64,000 nucleotides of DNA from Chaetomium olivaceum (GCA_039881045.1 JAYWVB010000004.1:992001-1056000); one strand, 5' to 3'; shown: positions 44,600 through 56,048, numbered from the stretch's first letter. Made by a program: numbers and translations. Notes: generated from the letters alone by a model not told the origin.

Positions 44600-45029
44600 A
44601 TGAGGTATTGTAGTTATCTAGGTACCGTGGCAGTCTAAGTCGCAAATGCAAAAGTAAAGGAAACCCCCCAATTGGAAAACATAAGGGTAAGGAAAAGAAT
44701 TAAGAAGACCAGTATACCAAAAAGATAACGGAACTAAGAAAAAGTGAAAACCGAGAAGAAGTTGCTGGGAAAAAGTCCAGACTGAGAAGAAAATAGGAAA
44801 AATGAATATTGAGAGGGGAAATATATCAAGAAAACACCATTGCGAAGGGACAACGGCCGGAAAGAAGTACTGAGAAGGGAAATATGTTAAGAAAGAGGTG
44901 TTTGAGGCAGAGGAGGAGCTTGAGTTGTGGGAAGTTGAGCTTGATAAACCGCAAAGGGATCTTAGAAATGTGTCGGTGGATGAGCTCGAGCAGCTCCAGG
45001 AGAACAAGCAGCGTCTAGAACAGCATTAA
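44600..45029 (+). pseudogene. AT/purine-rich coding relic (coiled-coil C-terminus)
   Basis: The plus strand is strikingly A/G-rich compared with the GC-rich surroundings and has imperfect repeats of an 'ACTGAGAAGGGAAATA'-like unit. The last ~145 bases form an open frame ending at TAA 45027-45029: KEVFEAEEELELWEVELD, then DELEQLQENKQRLEQH, which reads like the Glu-rich coiled-coil end of a real protein. Upstream the same frame is closed by stops. No family can be named; the C-terminal tail of a degraded mobile-element or multicopy hypothetical protein is possible. It overlaps the last codon of the phosphotransferase pseudogene on the other strand. Confidence 0.4.
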
Positions 45030-46429
45030 GCACCTACTAAGTCGGGAATAAGCGGCTCGTTTGGTCCCTGCCTAGGCTCCCCGGTACTGCTAGCTAGGGG
45101 GGCGCCCGTTTTCTTACGATAATCGGCGTACCGTTCCGAGTCCCTCAATCGTTGCTGAACATTAATGGAGAATTGACCGTCTTTGCCATCACACTCGAAG
45201 AACCTTTTGACTTCCTGCTCCCAAGGATCTTTGTAGAATTTGGGGAAAATACCCCTGTAGTATGCGTTGACGAAACAGCTGTGATGCCTGAAGATGACGG
45301 CCAAAGACGGGTCGATCCGCATCGGGAGCCTCCGGTCCCACTCCGCAACCAGCTGACGGCAAGCTTCAGACGTGCCCGCTACAAGGGCGTCACGGAGCCA
45401 GCGGTATTCGATCTGGAATTCTAGTCCTGACACTTTGTACGGAGGGCATCCTGCAATCCATGTAGGCGGCAGGAAGAACTGCCGAGGGACCGTACTTGCC
45501 CATTCCTAATCGATGATGCCCTGAATCTTCAGGTTCTCGTCGACTATGATATTAGTGGGACGAAGGTCAGTATGGGTCAGTACAAAGGGAGGACGATTTT
45601 CGATGATGCCGGATAGTCTGTTCTTCAGGTCCTCTAGCGCAAAGACCTCGAGCTCTGCGACCTCCTGACACAGCTTTTCCGGCGGGAATTTAAGGCTCTC
45701 ATCTAGGAGGTGGTATTGGTAGAAGGCATAGTCGAGCGGGGAAGCGAACTTGGCTGACTGGATGGACAAGCTGGGGTTGTCGCATTGCAGCTCATTTAAT
45801 TGTATGGAGAGCAACGGGCCGACATATGGATTCGGGCCCCCGTCTGGGTCTGGCATCAAGGAACCCGCATAGGGAAATTCTTGCTGGCGTAGTTGCGCGA
45901 GGATGTCGACAAGTTGCGAGTAGAAGTATTCCCTCCGTGGTAGACCGCCGAGCACGAAATCAACGATATTCAGCGGCTGGCCGACGATATAGCTCTGAAT
46001 GATGTAGGTATGCCCAGTGGGGTTCTTCTCGTCGACGGCCCCACCGCGGCCGAAGGCGTGGATATGGGGTACGGGTATCGTGGTCTTGGCTTCGAGATAC
46101 CTACTCCTTCGTTAGAGCCAGTCGGAAAGGGGTCGAGGGTAAATAGTAAGATCAACTCACCGGACCGTAGCAACTTCGCTCTGTACTTTGTTCCAGACGT
46201 TGGAGATGCAGGGCACCAATGGGATCCTCACAACCCACTTGGTGCCATCCTCAAACTCGACGAAGTAGCAGACATTGTAACTCCCGTGCGCATGATCTCG
46301 AAATAGCCGGCAGGCCTTGGACGAATTGTGCTGCGAGGCTAACTTGCACACATCATTTGGGTTGATAGAGTCAATGAAGGCCTTCAGCCCTTTCTCACAT
46401 TGCTCGTCGTTTAACGGGAAATTGTCCAT
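45026..46429 (-). pseudogene. Aminoglycoside-phosphotransferase-like (APH/choline-kinase fold) gene with a premature stop
   Basis: Fungal APH-family kinase-like protein. Exons 46429-46161 and 46100-45026; intron GTGAGT...GTAG, in phase, 448 codons. N-lobe: SYNVCYFVEFEDGTKWVVRI (nucleotide-binding strand), YLEAKTTIPVPHIHAFG, then PTGHTYIIQSYIVGQPL. Catalytic loop: FVLTHTDLRPTNIIVDENLK (HxDxxxxN). The metal-binding GIID(W)EWA segment follows, but codon 288 of 448, where Trp is expected, is TAG (plus 45506-45508). The frame then stays open for 160 codons with sensible sequence (EWASTVPRQFFLPPTW, FFECDGKDGQFSINVQQRL), so this is one nonsense change in an otherwise intact gene. A protein stopped here would keep the HxD loop but lose the C-terminal helices. 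These kinases in fungi are numerous and of unknown substrate. Confidence 0.85.
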
Positions 46430-47639
46430 GGGTTGATAGGTATCGTGGTTTCGGCAAACTCAATGTCGGAGGCAATCTTTCGATGTTGGGGAAACCAAAT
46501 GGACAAGGGGCTTGCACTCCTCCTGCCAAGCCGCTCGAGCATTCTCCAACCCTAACCCTTGCTCAGATCGGTGAAGCGCAGTTGGGATATGGAACACAGT
46601 CGACTCGAACCCAGCATACGACCGCACCAGTTCACGAGAAAGAAAGGGATGTCATGGCACGGCAAGGAGCAGCAACAAACGGAAATGTCACCAAATCCAC
46701 AGACGTCGCAGACAGTTGGCACGCATCCGAGATTTTCACACTTCAATTCCCTATATATCATATCCTCCCCTCCTCCACACCATTACGTTATGTACACAAA
46801 GCAAGCGCCTCTGCTCCAGGCGAAAGGGGAATGGAACATCCCGTTCCAACAATAACCAGACGGATCCGTTCGGACCCCGCAGCCAGCCAGCTTGACGCCG
46901 AAGCCGCCATCATGGCCGTTGTTGTCTCGAAGCCCAACCTCCCCCCCGCTCTCCCGGAGCGCCGTGCCGACCGCCCCCCCCCAATGGAAGGTATACCATA
47001 CCATGAAAGAGACGCCAACGTCGGCGGTCGATTACCCGTGCCCTCTTTTTCTCTCTTTTTCTTTTTCAAAAAATCCAATCTCATGCTGTTCAATCCATCC
47101 CCTTGTTTGTCGGCCTGCGTCACCAAAAACGGCCGACCATTTCTGGTTTGGGCCTGTTAGGTTGTAGATAGATAGGTCCTCGGGAGCGCACAAAACACAC
47201 CGCCAACGCCGGGCAAGTGAAAAGAAGAAGAGCGAAGCGAAAAGCGTATCCAGAAGAAAACCCGTGCCGTGATCCGGTTCCTAGACATAAGAAAACAAGG
47301 TCATGTGAAGAAGTCCTGTCCCGTTCCGGATGTGAGAACAATTCCCCGAGGCCGTTTTGTACACTCGTGCCTCGCTGTCGAAGGGAAACAAAAGGCAAAA
47401 AATAATAAACTCCGAGATGCCATCCCAGAAAAACGCAGCCGAGGCTATGCAAGTCGTGTCGTGGAACGTAACCATAAGAAACCCAAGACATCATGCTCTC
47501 GTAGACTCATCAGCGTATCGAAGGAGATGGTGGAGGCGATAGTAATTACGCAAATGACGTGGTTTTAAAGCGAGCGAACCTCCCCCATTTCGTGCTGCCG
47601 TTACCCTCAACGGGTGTGTCGAAGTTCAGTTAACGTCCC
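46430..47639. other. Intergenic, with a possible orphan first exon
   Basis: No complete gene. An ATG at 46913 opens MAVVVSKPNLPPALPERRAD with codon usage like real genes, followed by a GTATAC that could be a splice donor, but no matching second exon was found. Poly-C runs occur at about 46948-46954 and 46975-46982. Confidence 0.35.
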
Positions 47640-48370
47640 TCAGTAAGGCTGCGGATAGTAGGAAGGCGGTTGCGGTGGGGGTCCTCGGTAAGACTGCCTC
47701 CGCTCTCGCGGCGCCGGTGTCCTCCTCTCGCGCAGGGGCTCCAGCGGCGGTGGTGTCCGCCCTCGGGCGGCCATGGGTAAGTCTCTTTCATGAGCGGTGA
47801 GGCTGGGTCCGCTGGCCACAGTAGTGGCGGCACCAACACGCCGCGCTCCTTTGCGAGGGCCGCCGTTAAGGGCGCTGAGGGGCGGGTCCTTGACGGCTTG
47901 CTCGTTGTCGTCGGGAAGGGTCAATTCAACCAAGCTGTAGAAGTACTCAAGCACTTCTGGGTAGCGCTGTACCGACGCCTGCCAATCTTCGTCGATGCCT
48001 CGCTTTAGCTGCGCCTGGGCGGCGGCAAGTTCGTTAGGGTGCGGCTGGGAATGGTAGTAATGGTATGCGTGGGCGGATAGGCGTTCCAAATGCTGGGCAT
48101 GCGCCGTCTTGCGTCGCTCTGTAAGAAGTCGGAAGTACTCGAGGATATAGTCCTGTGCATGAGCTCGAACCCACGATCTGAGACTGAGGTCAGCGTGGTC
48201 GTTCCTATCAGAAGATAGGGAAGCAAGATAAGGTAAACTCACCGAATGTCATTGTATATCGACTGCATCATACGGCTCTCGGCCTGCCTGACGGCAACCT
48301 CCAAACCCTTAGCCTCGCATTCGCAGGCCAGGGCGGCCGGAGCATGGCAGATGGCGCAATCCGGATCCAT
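47640..48370 (-). CDS. Conserved hypothetical protein with N-terminal Cys motif
   Basis: Exons 48370-48243 and 48177-47640; intron 48178-48242 (GTGAGT...TCAG), 221 aa. The N-terminus MDPDCAICHAPAALACECEA has a CxxC...CxC arrangement resembling a small zinc-binding knuckle. The middle is helical and reads as a conserved core: VAVRQAESRMMQSIYNDIRS, WVRAHAQDYILEYFRLLTER, RGIDEDWQASVQRYPEVLEY, FYSLVELTLPDD. The C-terminal ~70 residues are Pro/Arg-rich and disordered (RRTPAPRERRQSYRGPPPQP). I recognise the pattern as one shared by Sordariomycete hypothetical proteins but know no function for it. Confidence 0.85.
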
Positions 48371-50485
48371 CCTGACGACCCCTTTCCGGGACTTGGAATT
48401 ATAATCTCTGGGATACATCGTTTTAGCGCTTTGCGTTCGAAACGTGCTGAATGTGTTGGGTCATTTGGAAAAGGGGGAGGGGGGGAGGAAGGAGGAAGGA
48501 GGAGGGAGAAAAAACAACACCAAGTCTTGACCTAGTGATACAGAAAAGAGGCTGACATGCGTAGAGTGGCCATGGTCTAGGTCATGGCCGGTAGATCCCA
48601 GGGTCCAGCCCAGAATAAGAGGACAAGGACGAGGTAGCGGGAGAGGAGAAACGGGAAGAGAAGCAAGATGATGTGGGAGGACAGAGAGCCAGATGATAGG
48701 GAACACGCAGCCCGGCGCGCTGGGTAGCAAGAGAGGACGGGAGACGGGCGTGGATGGGCTGATGAACTGACCTGGGCTAGGGAGCACGCAAGAAGGGACG
48801 GGAGTCGAGCGGCGGCGGCAGCAAGAGTAGGGTGTCGACACAGGTAAAGGGGGAGGGGGACAAGGCCGAGTTACTGCAGTTCGTGCGTCGTGTGCTGGAC
48901 GACCGTGGACGAAGAAGAGCCAGAAGCCGCAGCAGGACGAGACACCACGTTTCCCGGGACAGCAGGAGGAGAGAGAAGAAACAGAGTAGTTGCAGGAGAC
49001 GGTGTCGAGTCAGGATCGATCTGGGGACAGCGAGCGGCTCTCTTTGGCGGAGAGCGGCCGAGGGTGCAGCGGAACCAGCAGGATGAAAGCAAGACGAAGC
49101 AGGAGGTCGCAGGGCGTCGCAGGAGGAGGTGTCGATGGAGTCGGGCGGTGGTCCAACAAAGGCTGGGGGCGCTCGCACAAACCAAGGCGGGCTTAACCAC
49201 GTTTAGACTGGGGACGGTGTCGTGGCTCGAATGCGGGCCTTTGGCAGCATTGGTCTGCAGCGTGCAGCGGCCCAATGTTGGCTCAGCCAGTACCACGACG
49301 CGCTGATTCCCGGCGGGGTCCAATTAACCCTCGACTAGGTTCGACTTGTTGTTCGTCAACCGTGTCGTCCGGGGGTGGGGAAGGGGACGGGGGGGTACGT
49401 CTGATTGCAGTTGCAGAGTGCAGGTGGACGGGGATGATTCGTTCTCCTTTTGCGTATGGGAGAGATGATGAGAGAGAGCAGCAGCGATTGTCGCGGCGGC
49501 GGGGTGACAGCGGGCGAGCAGCAGAGAAGAGGAGAGTAACAGCACCACCTTTGATGCGGATCCTCGGCCAGAAGAGGAGGTCGGGTGGTGGAGACGGTTG
49601 AGTTGAGGAGGGGATCACGAGAGGATGAGGCGGGGGTGAGGAGGTATTTAGATAGGGAGGGAGGATTCAAAAAAAAAAGAGAGACAGAGGATGAGATGGA
49701 TGCCTTTTACTTTAAAGTCAAAGTAATCTTAAAGCAGATGACCAGTACGGAACCAATTGGCAGCAGAAATGAAATACCGTTTTCTTCGGCGGCTTCCTCG
49801 TTTGCCGCCCAGTTTGGTGTGTGGGTTTTGGTGGATTTGGTGGGTTGGGCATCCGGGGGCGGCTCACCACTTTTTCGGCTGCTGACCGCATGTTTGGGCA
49901 AGTTTTGGCTACGGAGAGGGCCAGCCCCCGAGCGGCAGACCGAAGAAGCACGAATTGCGGGCCAGCCAGCGTGACGCGGGAGAGCACCTGCATGAACAGC
50001 GCAACCTGAATCCTTGCCTCCTACCTTGCCGGGAAGCAGAGGCGGGTAGATGATGGGGGTTTTGCGGGGAGAGATCTCATCGTCGCAGAATCAGATAAGT
50101 GAAGGCAAGCCAGCCGTTGGGTTGAATTTTGGTGCGAATGAGATAGATGTATGGAGGTACTTGGTATTTCCCGTCACCATGGACCAAAAAAAGATGGGAC
50201 GGATCGGTCGCCCGATCGTGGGGCTCCTTCCCTCCCGAAAGCTTCGGCTTCGGGCGGACCGGATGGCCTGTGCCTCACCTGCTTACACTCCCGTGGGGTG
50301 GGACTAACTGGGTATGGTCTGCGAGTGCTTCCAGGTTGCCTTATCTTTTATCGGACTACCACCCCCCTGTTCAAATTTACACAGCACGCCGCCTCGACTG
50401 GACTCGACCCCATCGTGGAAAGGCTGCGATTCTTGGGTGAGGGGAGAACGCGCCGCAACCTCCAACGGTGCACATACTGCCCAGC
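48371..50485. other. 2.1-kb divergent intergenic region upstream of the Obg-type GTPase
   Basis: G/A-rich low complexity at 48470-48520 and around 48830-49150; no domain-bearing ORF. Probably leader and promoter sequence. Confidence 0.5.
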
Positions 50486-52201
50486 ATGGCCTGTCGCTGT
50501 CCGCGTAACCCGCGCGTATTTCTACCATTTCTTTACCCGTCGATATTTGCCCCCAATGGCATCCCCCGTTCGAGTATCAGCGCAGCGATCCGTGGCACGC
50601 GACGGAGCAGCTCCGAGGCCTCGGGGCCGACCGACCTAACCGCAGCCGGGAGCCGGCTGAACCCTAGCCCGGACGACTACTCCATGGCCAATTTTGCCGA
50701 CAAAGCGAAGCTGAACCTCTACGCCGGCGCCGGCGGCCACGGCTGCATCTCGTTCCTGCGCGAGGCATACATGGAGGATGGGCCGGCGAACGGCGGCGAT
50801 GGCGGGCACGGCGGGAACATCTACATCCAAGCGGTTCATGGCGAGACTTCGCTACACAGGCTATCGCGGAGGAAGATTGTGCGCGCGGGCAAGGGGAAGA
50901 GCGGTATGGGTGGCGCCAGGAGTGGACGACGCGGGGATGACGTGGTTATCGCTGTTCCTGTTGGGACAGTAGTCAGAGAGTTGAGTCGCGATGACCCAGA
51001 GGCTGAAAACCGCTTTCTGGCCAAGCGAGACAAGAAAAGAGTCGGGAGGGATGTGCTCCCGGTGGAAGAAGGGCCAGATGGGGAGCCAATAGACGACCCA
51101 TCTCGCAGCAAGTGGATGCTCTACCCTGGGATGTCCTCCTCTGATATGAGGCGGATTGAGCTGCCGCCACTGCCGAACCGGGAACGCCTGCTTCAACAGC
51201 CCAAATCGCCAATCGAGTTGGACCTGTCTCGGCCCACGCCACGCCCGATACTGCTTGCGGTGGGCGGGATCGGAGGGCTGGGCAACCCTCACTTTGTTAC
51301 CAAAGGCACGCCCAAGCCTATGTTTGCCACCCGGGGAGACGGCGCTGTATCGATGGAGATTGAGCTGGAACTCAAGCTACTGGCAGACGTTGGCCTGGTC
51401 GGCTTGCCAAACGCCGGCAAAAGCACGCTCCTCCGTTCCATTACCAACAGCCGCACGCGCGTAGGGAACTGGGCCTTTACCACCCTCCAGCCCAACATTG
51501 GCACCGTTGTGCTCGACAACAACAAGGGCCGCCCGGTGCTCACGAGCTACCGCAAGGTCTCGGACGCGTCCCCCCTCCGAGACGATCCCTTCAACGTCTC
51601 AGCCGAACCCCAACCCGAGCTCGAACGGCGCACCCGGTTCACCGTCGCCGACATCCCGGGCCTGATCGAAGGTGCGCACCTCGACAAGGGTCTGGGTATT
51701 GCGTTCCTCCGCCATGTCGAGCGAGCGGGCGTGCTGGCCTTCGTACTCGACCTCAGCGCAGGGAATGCCGTACAGGCACTGAAGGCTCTCTGGAATGAAG
51801 TCGGTCTGTACGCCCAGATGCGCGAGGAGGAGGAGCGCGAGCGGAAGCGCCTAACCGCCGTTGACTGGAGCGCCGCCGCCGGAACCGACGCCGAGGACAG
51901 CACTTTCTGGCCGAGCTCTATGACCGACGATTATAGCGCCACGGCTGCGAATACCGGCGGGCTGCATATTGCTGGAAAGCCGTGGTTTGTGGTGGCTACC
52001 AAGGGGGACTTGCCGGATACGCAGGAGAACTTCAAGGAGCTGAGGGAGTACCTAGCTGCGATCGGCCGCGGGGAGGAACCGCATCCAAGTGGTGTTGAGG
52101 GCGCGTGGACACACGATTGTGCGGCAATTCCGGTCAGCGCGATCAAAGGGCAGGGAGTGGACCGTGTGGTGCATTGGGCGGTTGGCCTTTTGGATGGCTA
52201 A
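50486..52201 (+). CDS. MTG2: Obg/CgtA-type GTPase, probably mitochondrial (Mtg2-like)
   Basis: GTPase for large ribosomal subunit maturation, by analogy with bacterial Obg and yeast Mtg2 in mitochondria. Single exon, 571 aa from ATG 50486. The N-terminus is Arg/Ser-rich without acidic residues for about 40 residues, fitting a presequence. The Obg fold is Gly-rich: NLYAGAGGHGCISFLREAYM, GPANGGDGGHGGNIYIQAV, GKGKSGMGGARSGRRGDDV, with a ~70-residue insert before PILLAVGGIGGLGNPHFVT. G domain: G1 GLPNAGKST (residues 306-314), G2 FTTLQPNIG, G3 DIPGLIEGAH, G4 ATKGD (TKxD instead of NKxD), G5 PVSAIKGQG. An acidic/Arg insert (MREEEERERKRL) lies before G4. ATG choice: the first in frame after upstream non-coding sequence. 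Confidence 0.88.
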   Translation: MACRCPRNPRVFLPFLYPSIFAPNGIPRSSISAAIRGTRRSSSEASGPTDLTAAGSRLNPSPDDYSMANFADKAKLNLYAGAGGHGCISFLREAYMEDGPANGGDGGHGGNIYIQAVHGETSLHRLSRRKIVRAGKGKSGMGGARSGRRGDDVVIAVPVGTVVRELSRDDPEAENRFLAKRDKKRVGRDVLPVEEGPDGEPIDDPSRSKWMLYPGMSSSDMRRIELPPLPNRERLLQQPKSPIELDLSRPTPRPILLAVGGIGGLGNPHFVTKGTPKPMFATRGDGAVSMEIELELKLLADVGLVGLPNAGKSTLLRSITNSRTRVGNWAFTTLQPNIGTVVLDNNKGRPVLTSYRKVSDASPLRDDPFNVSAEPQPELERRTRFTVADIPGLIEGAHLDKGLGIAFLRHVERAGVLAFVLDLSAGNAVQALKALWNEVGLYAQMREEEERERKRLTAVDWSAAAGTDAEDSTFWPSSMTDDYSATAANTGGLHIAGKPWFVVATKGDLPDTQENFKELREYLAAIGRGEEPHPSGVEGAWTHDCAAIPVSAIKGQGVDRVVHWAVGLLDG

Positions 52202-52743
52202 CCGTGCCGGGGATTGTATATTGTGCACTGGTCCCAAGGTCCATCGCGGAGGAATAGACATACGCACACACAATGGTAGAGTTGGCATGGTATGTACTGT
52301 ACATACAGACATACACCATACCTAGGCTAGACTGACTCTCGGGCAAAAACAAGCCTTTGAGGGAGGAAGTAGGAAGTTGAGCCGGGGCAGCCCAACATTC
52401 TCGTGTAAAAAATAAACGTGTACTTTACCAACCCATTTCCCGGGCTTTGACGAGGTTGTTAAAGTCTCATAGCCATGTATCGTCACGCTCGCACCCCCTA
52501 TTCTGTACTTCGTAACACTGGAGAACCCTAAAGTTTTACGCCCTCGGACCTCGTCTCCACCATGTAGATAAGATAGCTTCCCCGCCCCCACATTTCGCAG
52601 CTTCACGTCTCTCTTGCCGCTTTTTTTTTTCTTCCTCCACTAGTCGGAAGTCAATTCGAATGCGATTGGAGCGCATTGCAGCTGTTTACAACAGCAGCCT
52701 CTCTCTCATCGCTTCGTATTTTACAGTTCCCACACTCTCAATC
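52202..52743. other. Intergenic between the GTPase and TRM4
   Basis: Both neighbours are on the plus strand. Contains the GTPase 3' flank and a T10 run near 52621-52630 shortly before the TRM4 start. No gene seen. Confidence 0.6.
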
Positions 52744-55476
52744 ATGGGTCGCGGAAAGAGAGTATGCACAACCAAACCAGAACCATACGTCGACTTGACA
52801 TCTTTTACTGACATTTGATCACAGGGACACCGAGGTGGCGGCCGCGGCGGTCGTGGTGGCCGTGGTGGTAGTCGAGACAATCGTGGAGGCCATCGTCCCT
52901 ACCAAACATACCCCGAAGTGCCCAAGGAGAACAAGCGGCTCGAGCAGTACTACAACTCCCTGGTCGACCTACCCGAGGAAGAGAGGGCCGAGTTCTGGGC
53001 TGCCCTCAAGAGGGAGTTGCCCAACAGTTTCCGGTTCTGCGGTTCAAAAGGCCACGCCCTCGCTGTCAAGCGCCTGCTTCAAACAAGATACATTCCCGAG
53101 ATTACCAGCATTACTCACGATGGTGTCACCGTCGCTCCCCCGACCGCCGTTCCCTGGTACCCCGACGGACTCGCCTGGTCCATGACCACCCCGAAGAACG
53201 TCATCCGCAAATTTCCTCCCTTCGCCGCCTTTCAGAAGTTCCTCGTGTCCGAGACCAGCGTGGGGAACATTAGCAGACAGGAGGTGGTGAGCATGATTCC
53301 GCCTCTGCTTATGGACGTCAAGCCAGGAATGGCCGTCCTCGATCTCTGCGCTGCACCGGGCAGCAAGGCCGCTCAGCTTTTGGAGATGATTCACCGTGGC
53401 GAGGAGGCCCGCATTCGGCAGGTTATTCGGAGCATCTCTGGCGATGAGGCCAATAACGAGGATATCCTGGAAGACGACGAGACGACACGCCTGGAGGTTG
53501 ATCCCAGCGATGATGGCAGAGCCACCGGCATGCTCATTGCCAACGACGCCGACTACAAGCGGAGCCACATGCTTATCCATCAACTGAAACGCCTGTCCTC
53601 GCCCAACATGATTGTCACCAACCACGATGCCACCATGTACCCCTCGCTTAGGATACCGAACCCCGAGAACCCCTCCAAGCCCAACTACCTTAAATTTGAC
53701 CGCATTTTGGCCGACGTCCCCTGCTCCGGCGACGGCACCCTCCGAAAGAACGTCAACCTGTGGAAGGACTGGACTCCGGGCAATGCTTTGGGTCTGCACC
53801 TCACACAGGTCAGGATTCTCGTGCGTGCTCTGCAAATGCTCAAGCCCGGCGGCCGCGTCGTCTACTCGACCTGCAGCATGAACCCTGTCGAGAACGAGTC
53901 TGTCGTGGCTGCGGCCATCGAGCGGTGCGGCGGACCCGAGAAGATTGATATTATCGACTGCAGCGACCAGCTCCCGCTACTCAAGCGGAAACCTGGTCTG
54001 CGGAAGTGGCAGATCATGGACAAGTCGGCCCGCATGTGGAACTCATGGGAGGAGGTTCAGGAATACGTAAAATCTACCGAGGATGGCATCATCCCGGGTC
54101 GTCTAGTCGAGAGCATGTTCCCGCCGGCCGCAAGCAGCGACTGTGCCGATCTCCCCCTCGAGCGGTGCATGCGGGTGTACGCTCATCAGCAGGATACCGG
54201 CGGCTTCTTTATTACTGCCCTACACAAGAAGGAGGAGTTCAAAGCAAAGCCTGAGGAGAACAGGAAGCAGCCTCCTCAAAATGCCAAGGCCAACGGCAAG
54301 GCGAATACTGCCAAACGGCCGTTGGAGGAGGAGGCGGAGGACAAAGAGGAGGCCGGTGTTAAAAAGCTGAGGTTGTCCGAGGAGCCTGCCAAGGAGCAGC
54401 CGGCTACAACTGAGCCAGTGGAGGCCATAACAGAAGAGGTTACGGCAGAAGCCGAAAGTGAGGTTGTTGAAGTCCCGGCCAACAGCGACACCGTCACGGA
54501 AGAAGCCACCCCGGTCCCGCAACCAACAGACTCAACATCCGCAACTCCCTCCGCAGCAACCCCCACAGCCACGGCTGCCACTCCCGCCGCCCAGGAGCCC
54601 ATCCAGGAGCCCAAGCGCAGACCGGACGGCCCCTACGAAGAACCCTTCAAATTCCTCTCCCCGGACCACGACGTCATCAAGAACGTGGCCGAGTTCTACT
54701 CCATCTCGCCGCGCTTCCCCTCGGACCGGTACATGGTGCGCAACGCACTCGGCGAGCCGGCCAAGGCCATCTACTACACGTCAGCACTAGTGCGCGACAT
54801 CCTCGTGCTCAATGAAGGGCGCGGCGTCAAGTTCGTGCACGGCGGCGTCAAGATGTACGTCAAGCAGGACGCGCCGTCGGCCGACGTCTGCCGGTGGCGG
54901 ATCCAGTCCGAGGGCATCCCCATCCTGCACGGCTACGTCGGGCCCGAGCGCGTCGTGGTACTCACCAAGAAGGAGACGCTCAAAAAGCTGCTCGTCGAGA
55001 TGTTCCCCAAGATCGCCGGAGACGACTGGCGCCGCATGGACGAGATCGGCGAGCGCGTCCGCGACCTCGCCCTCGGCTGCTGCGTCCTGCGCGTCCAGCC
55101 CGAGGGCGGCGACCCGGACTTCTCCGAGAGCATGGCCCTGCCCCTGTGGAAGAGCTTCCAGAGCCTTAACCTGATGCTGCCTAAGGAGGACCGCAGCGCC
55201 ATGCTGCTGCGCATCTACAACGACACCACCCCGCTCATCAATATGGGCATCCAGAAGAAAGCTGTCGACGGTGCCGCCGCCGAGACCAAGGAGGGCGGCG
55301 ACGACGACAAGGACGCCGAGATGAAGGATGCTGCCCCTGCTGCTTCTGCCGAGGAGGCTCAGGGGGAGGAGGCTGTTGTTGATGCGGCGGATATCGAGGT
55401 GGCGGATGCCCCCGTTCCTGAGGCGGTCGAGGCCCAGGCTGGGGATGCTGCTGCGGAAGAAGAACTGAAAGCTTAG
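52744..55476 (+). CDS. TRM4: tRNA (cytosine-5-)-methyltransferase Trm4/Ncl1 (NSUN2 type)
   Basis: Nuclear SAM-dependent enzyme making m5C in tRNAs. Exons 52744-52761 (six codons, MGRGKR) and 52825-55476; 889 aa. Spliced N-terminus is an RGG tract (GHRGGGRGGRGGRGGSRDNR). Conserved core: KENKRLEQYYNSL, NSFRFCGSKGHAL, WSMTTPKNVIRKFPPFAAF; SAM site VLDLCAAPGSKAAQLLEM (about 177-194); catalytic-loop DVPCSGDGTLRKN with the release Cys; YSTCSMNPVENESVVAAAI with the nucleophile Cys (TCS motif). Then QDTGGFFITALHKK closes the fold. A disordered Glu/Thr/Ala-rich linker (~residues 480-610) precedes the eukaryote-specific C-terminal domain (PYEEPFKFLSPDHDVIKNVA) and an acidic Ala/Glu tail, longer than in yeast Ncl1. 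Confidence 0.95.
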
Positions 55477-56048
55477 GTAGCGCTTTTTTCCCGCGGTTTA
55501 CAGCGTGTGTCTAGGGACTATTCTAGCTTCGAGTAGTTGGGATAGGATCTTTTCTGTTTGTATTTATTACGATCGATCTATTTTTGGCATGCAAAAGGGA
55601 AAATAGACATGGGTATGGAACAGTCTTTTCTGTGATATCATCTGATGTGGTGATCTCTGTGGTGGTTGAATCTCGGTTGTCTCTGAGCGATGTTGCCCGG
55701 ACATCACCCAAGCCATCCTTTCAGTGCACCAAAATGACTTTGACAATATGAAACGCTTGCGCAACCATGATAAACTCATCGATCTTTTTTCGAAACACTC
55801 TATGTAACAGCAGCAGCAGCATGGTATCTACGCCGAACCCAAACACATATAACTCGTACCAGTCAACGCTCGCCCTCTTCGCTCGTCCTCTTCGTTCTCC
55901 AAATCGGCAACATCCACGACATTAAGTCACCCATCCGTCAAGTTCATCCCCGGGTTCTAACCCCATTCATCATCAGGTATGCCCCCTGAATCACATCACA
56001 CTCCTCTCTCCAAAGGCCCCTCTCCCTCCGGACCGCCTCCTATTCGTG
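55477..56048. other. Convergent intergenic region, TRM4 / Zn2Cys6 factor
   Basis: 3' flanks of both genes; no gene seen. Confidence 0.6.

Noticed and set aside
46483..47160. 225-codon plus-strand ORF as a gene
   Set aside because: Low-complexity and promoter-like content with no domain; only the short segment from 46913 looked gene-like and is reported separately.
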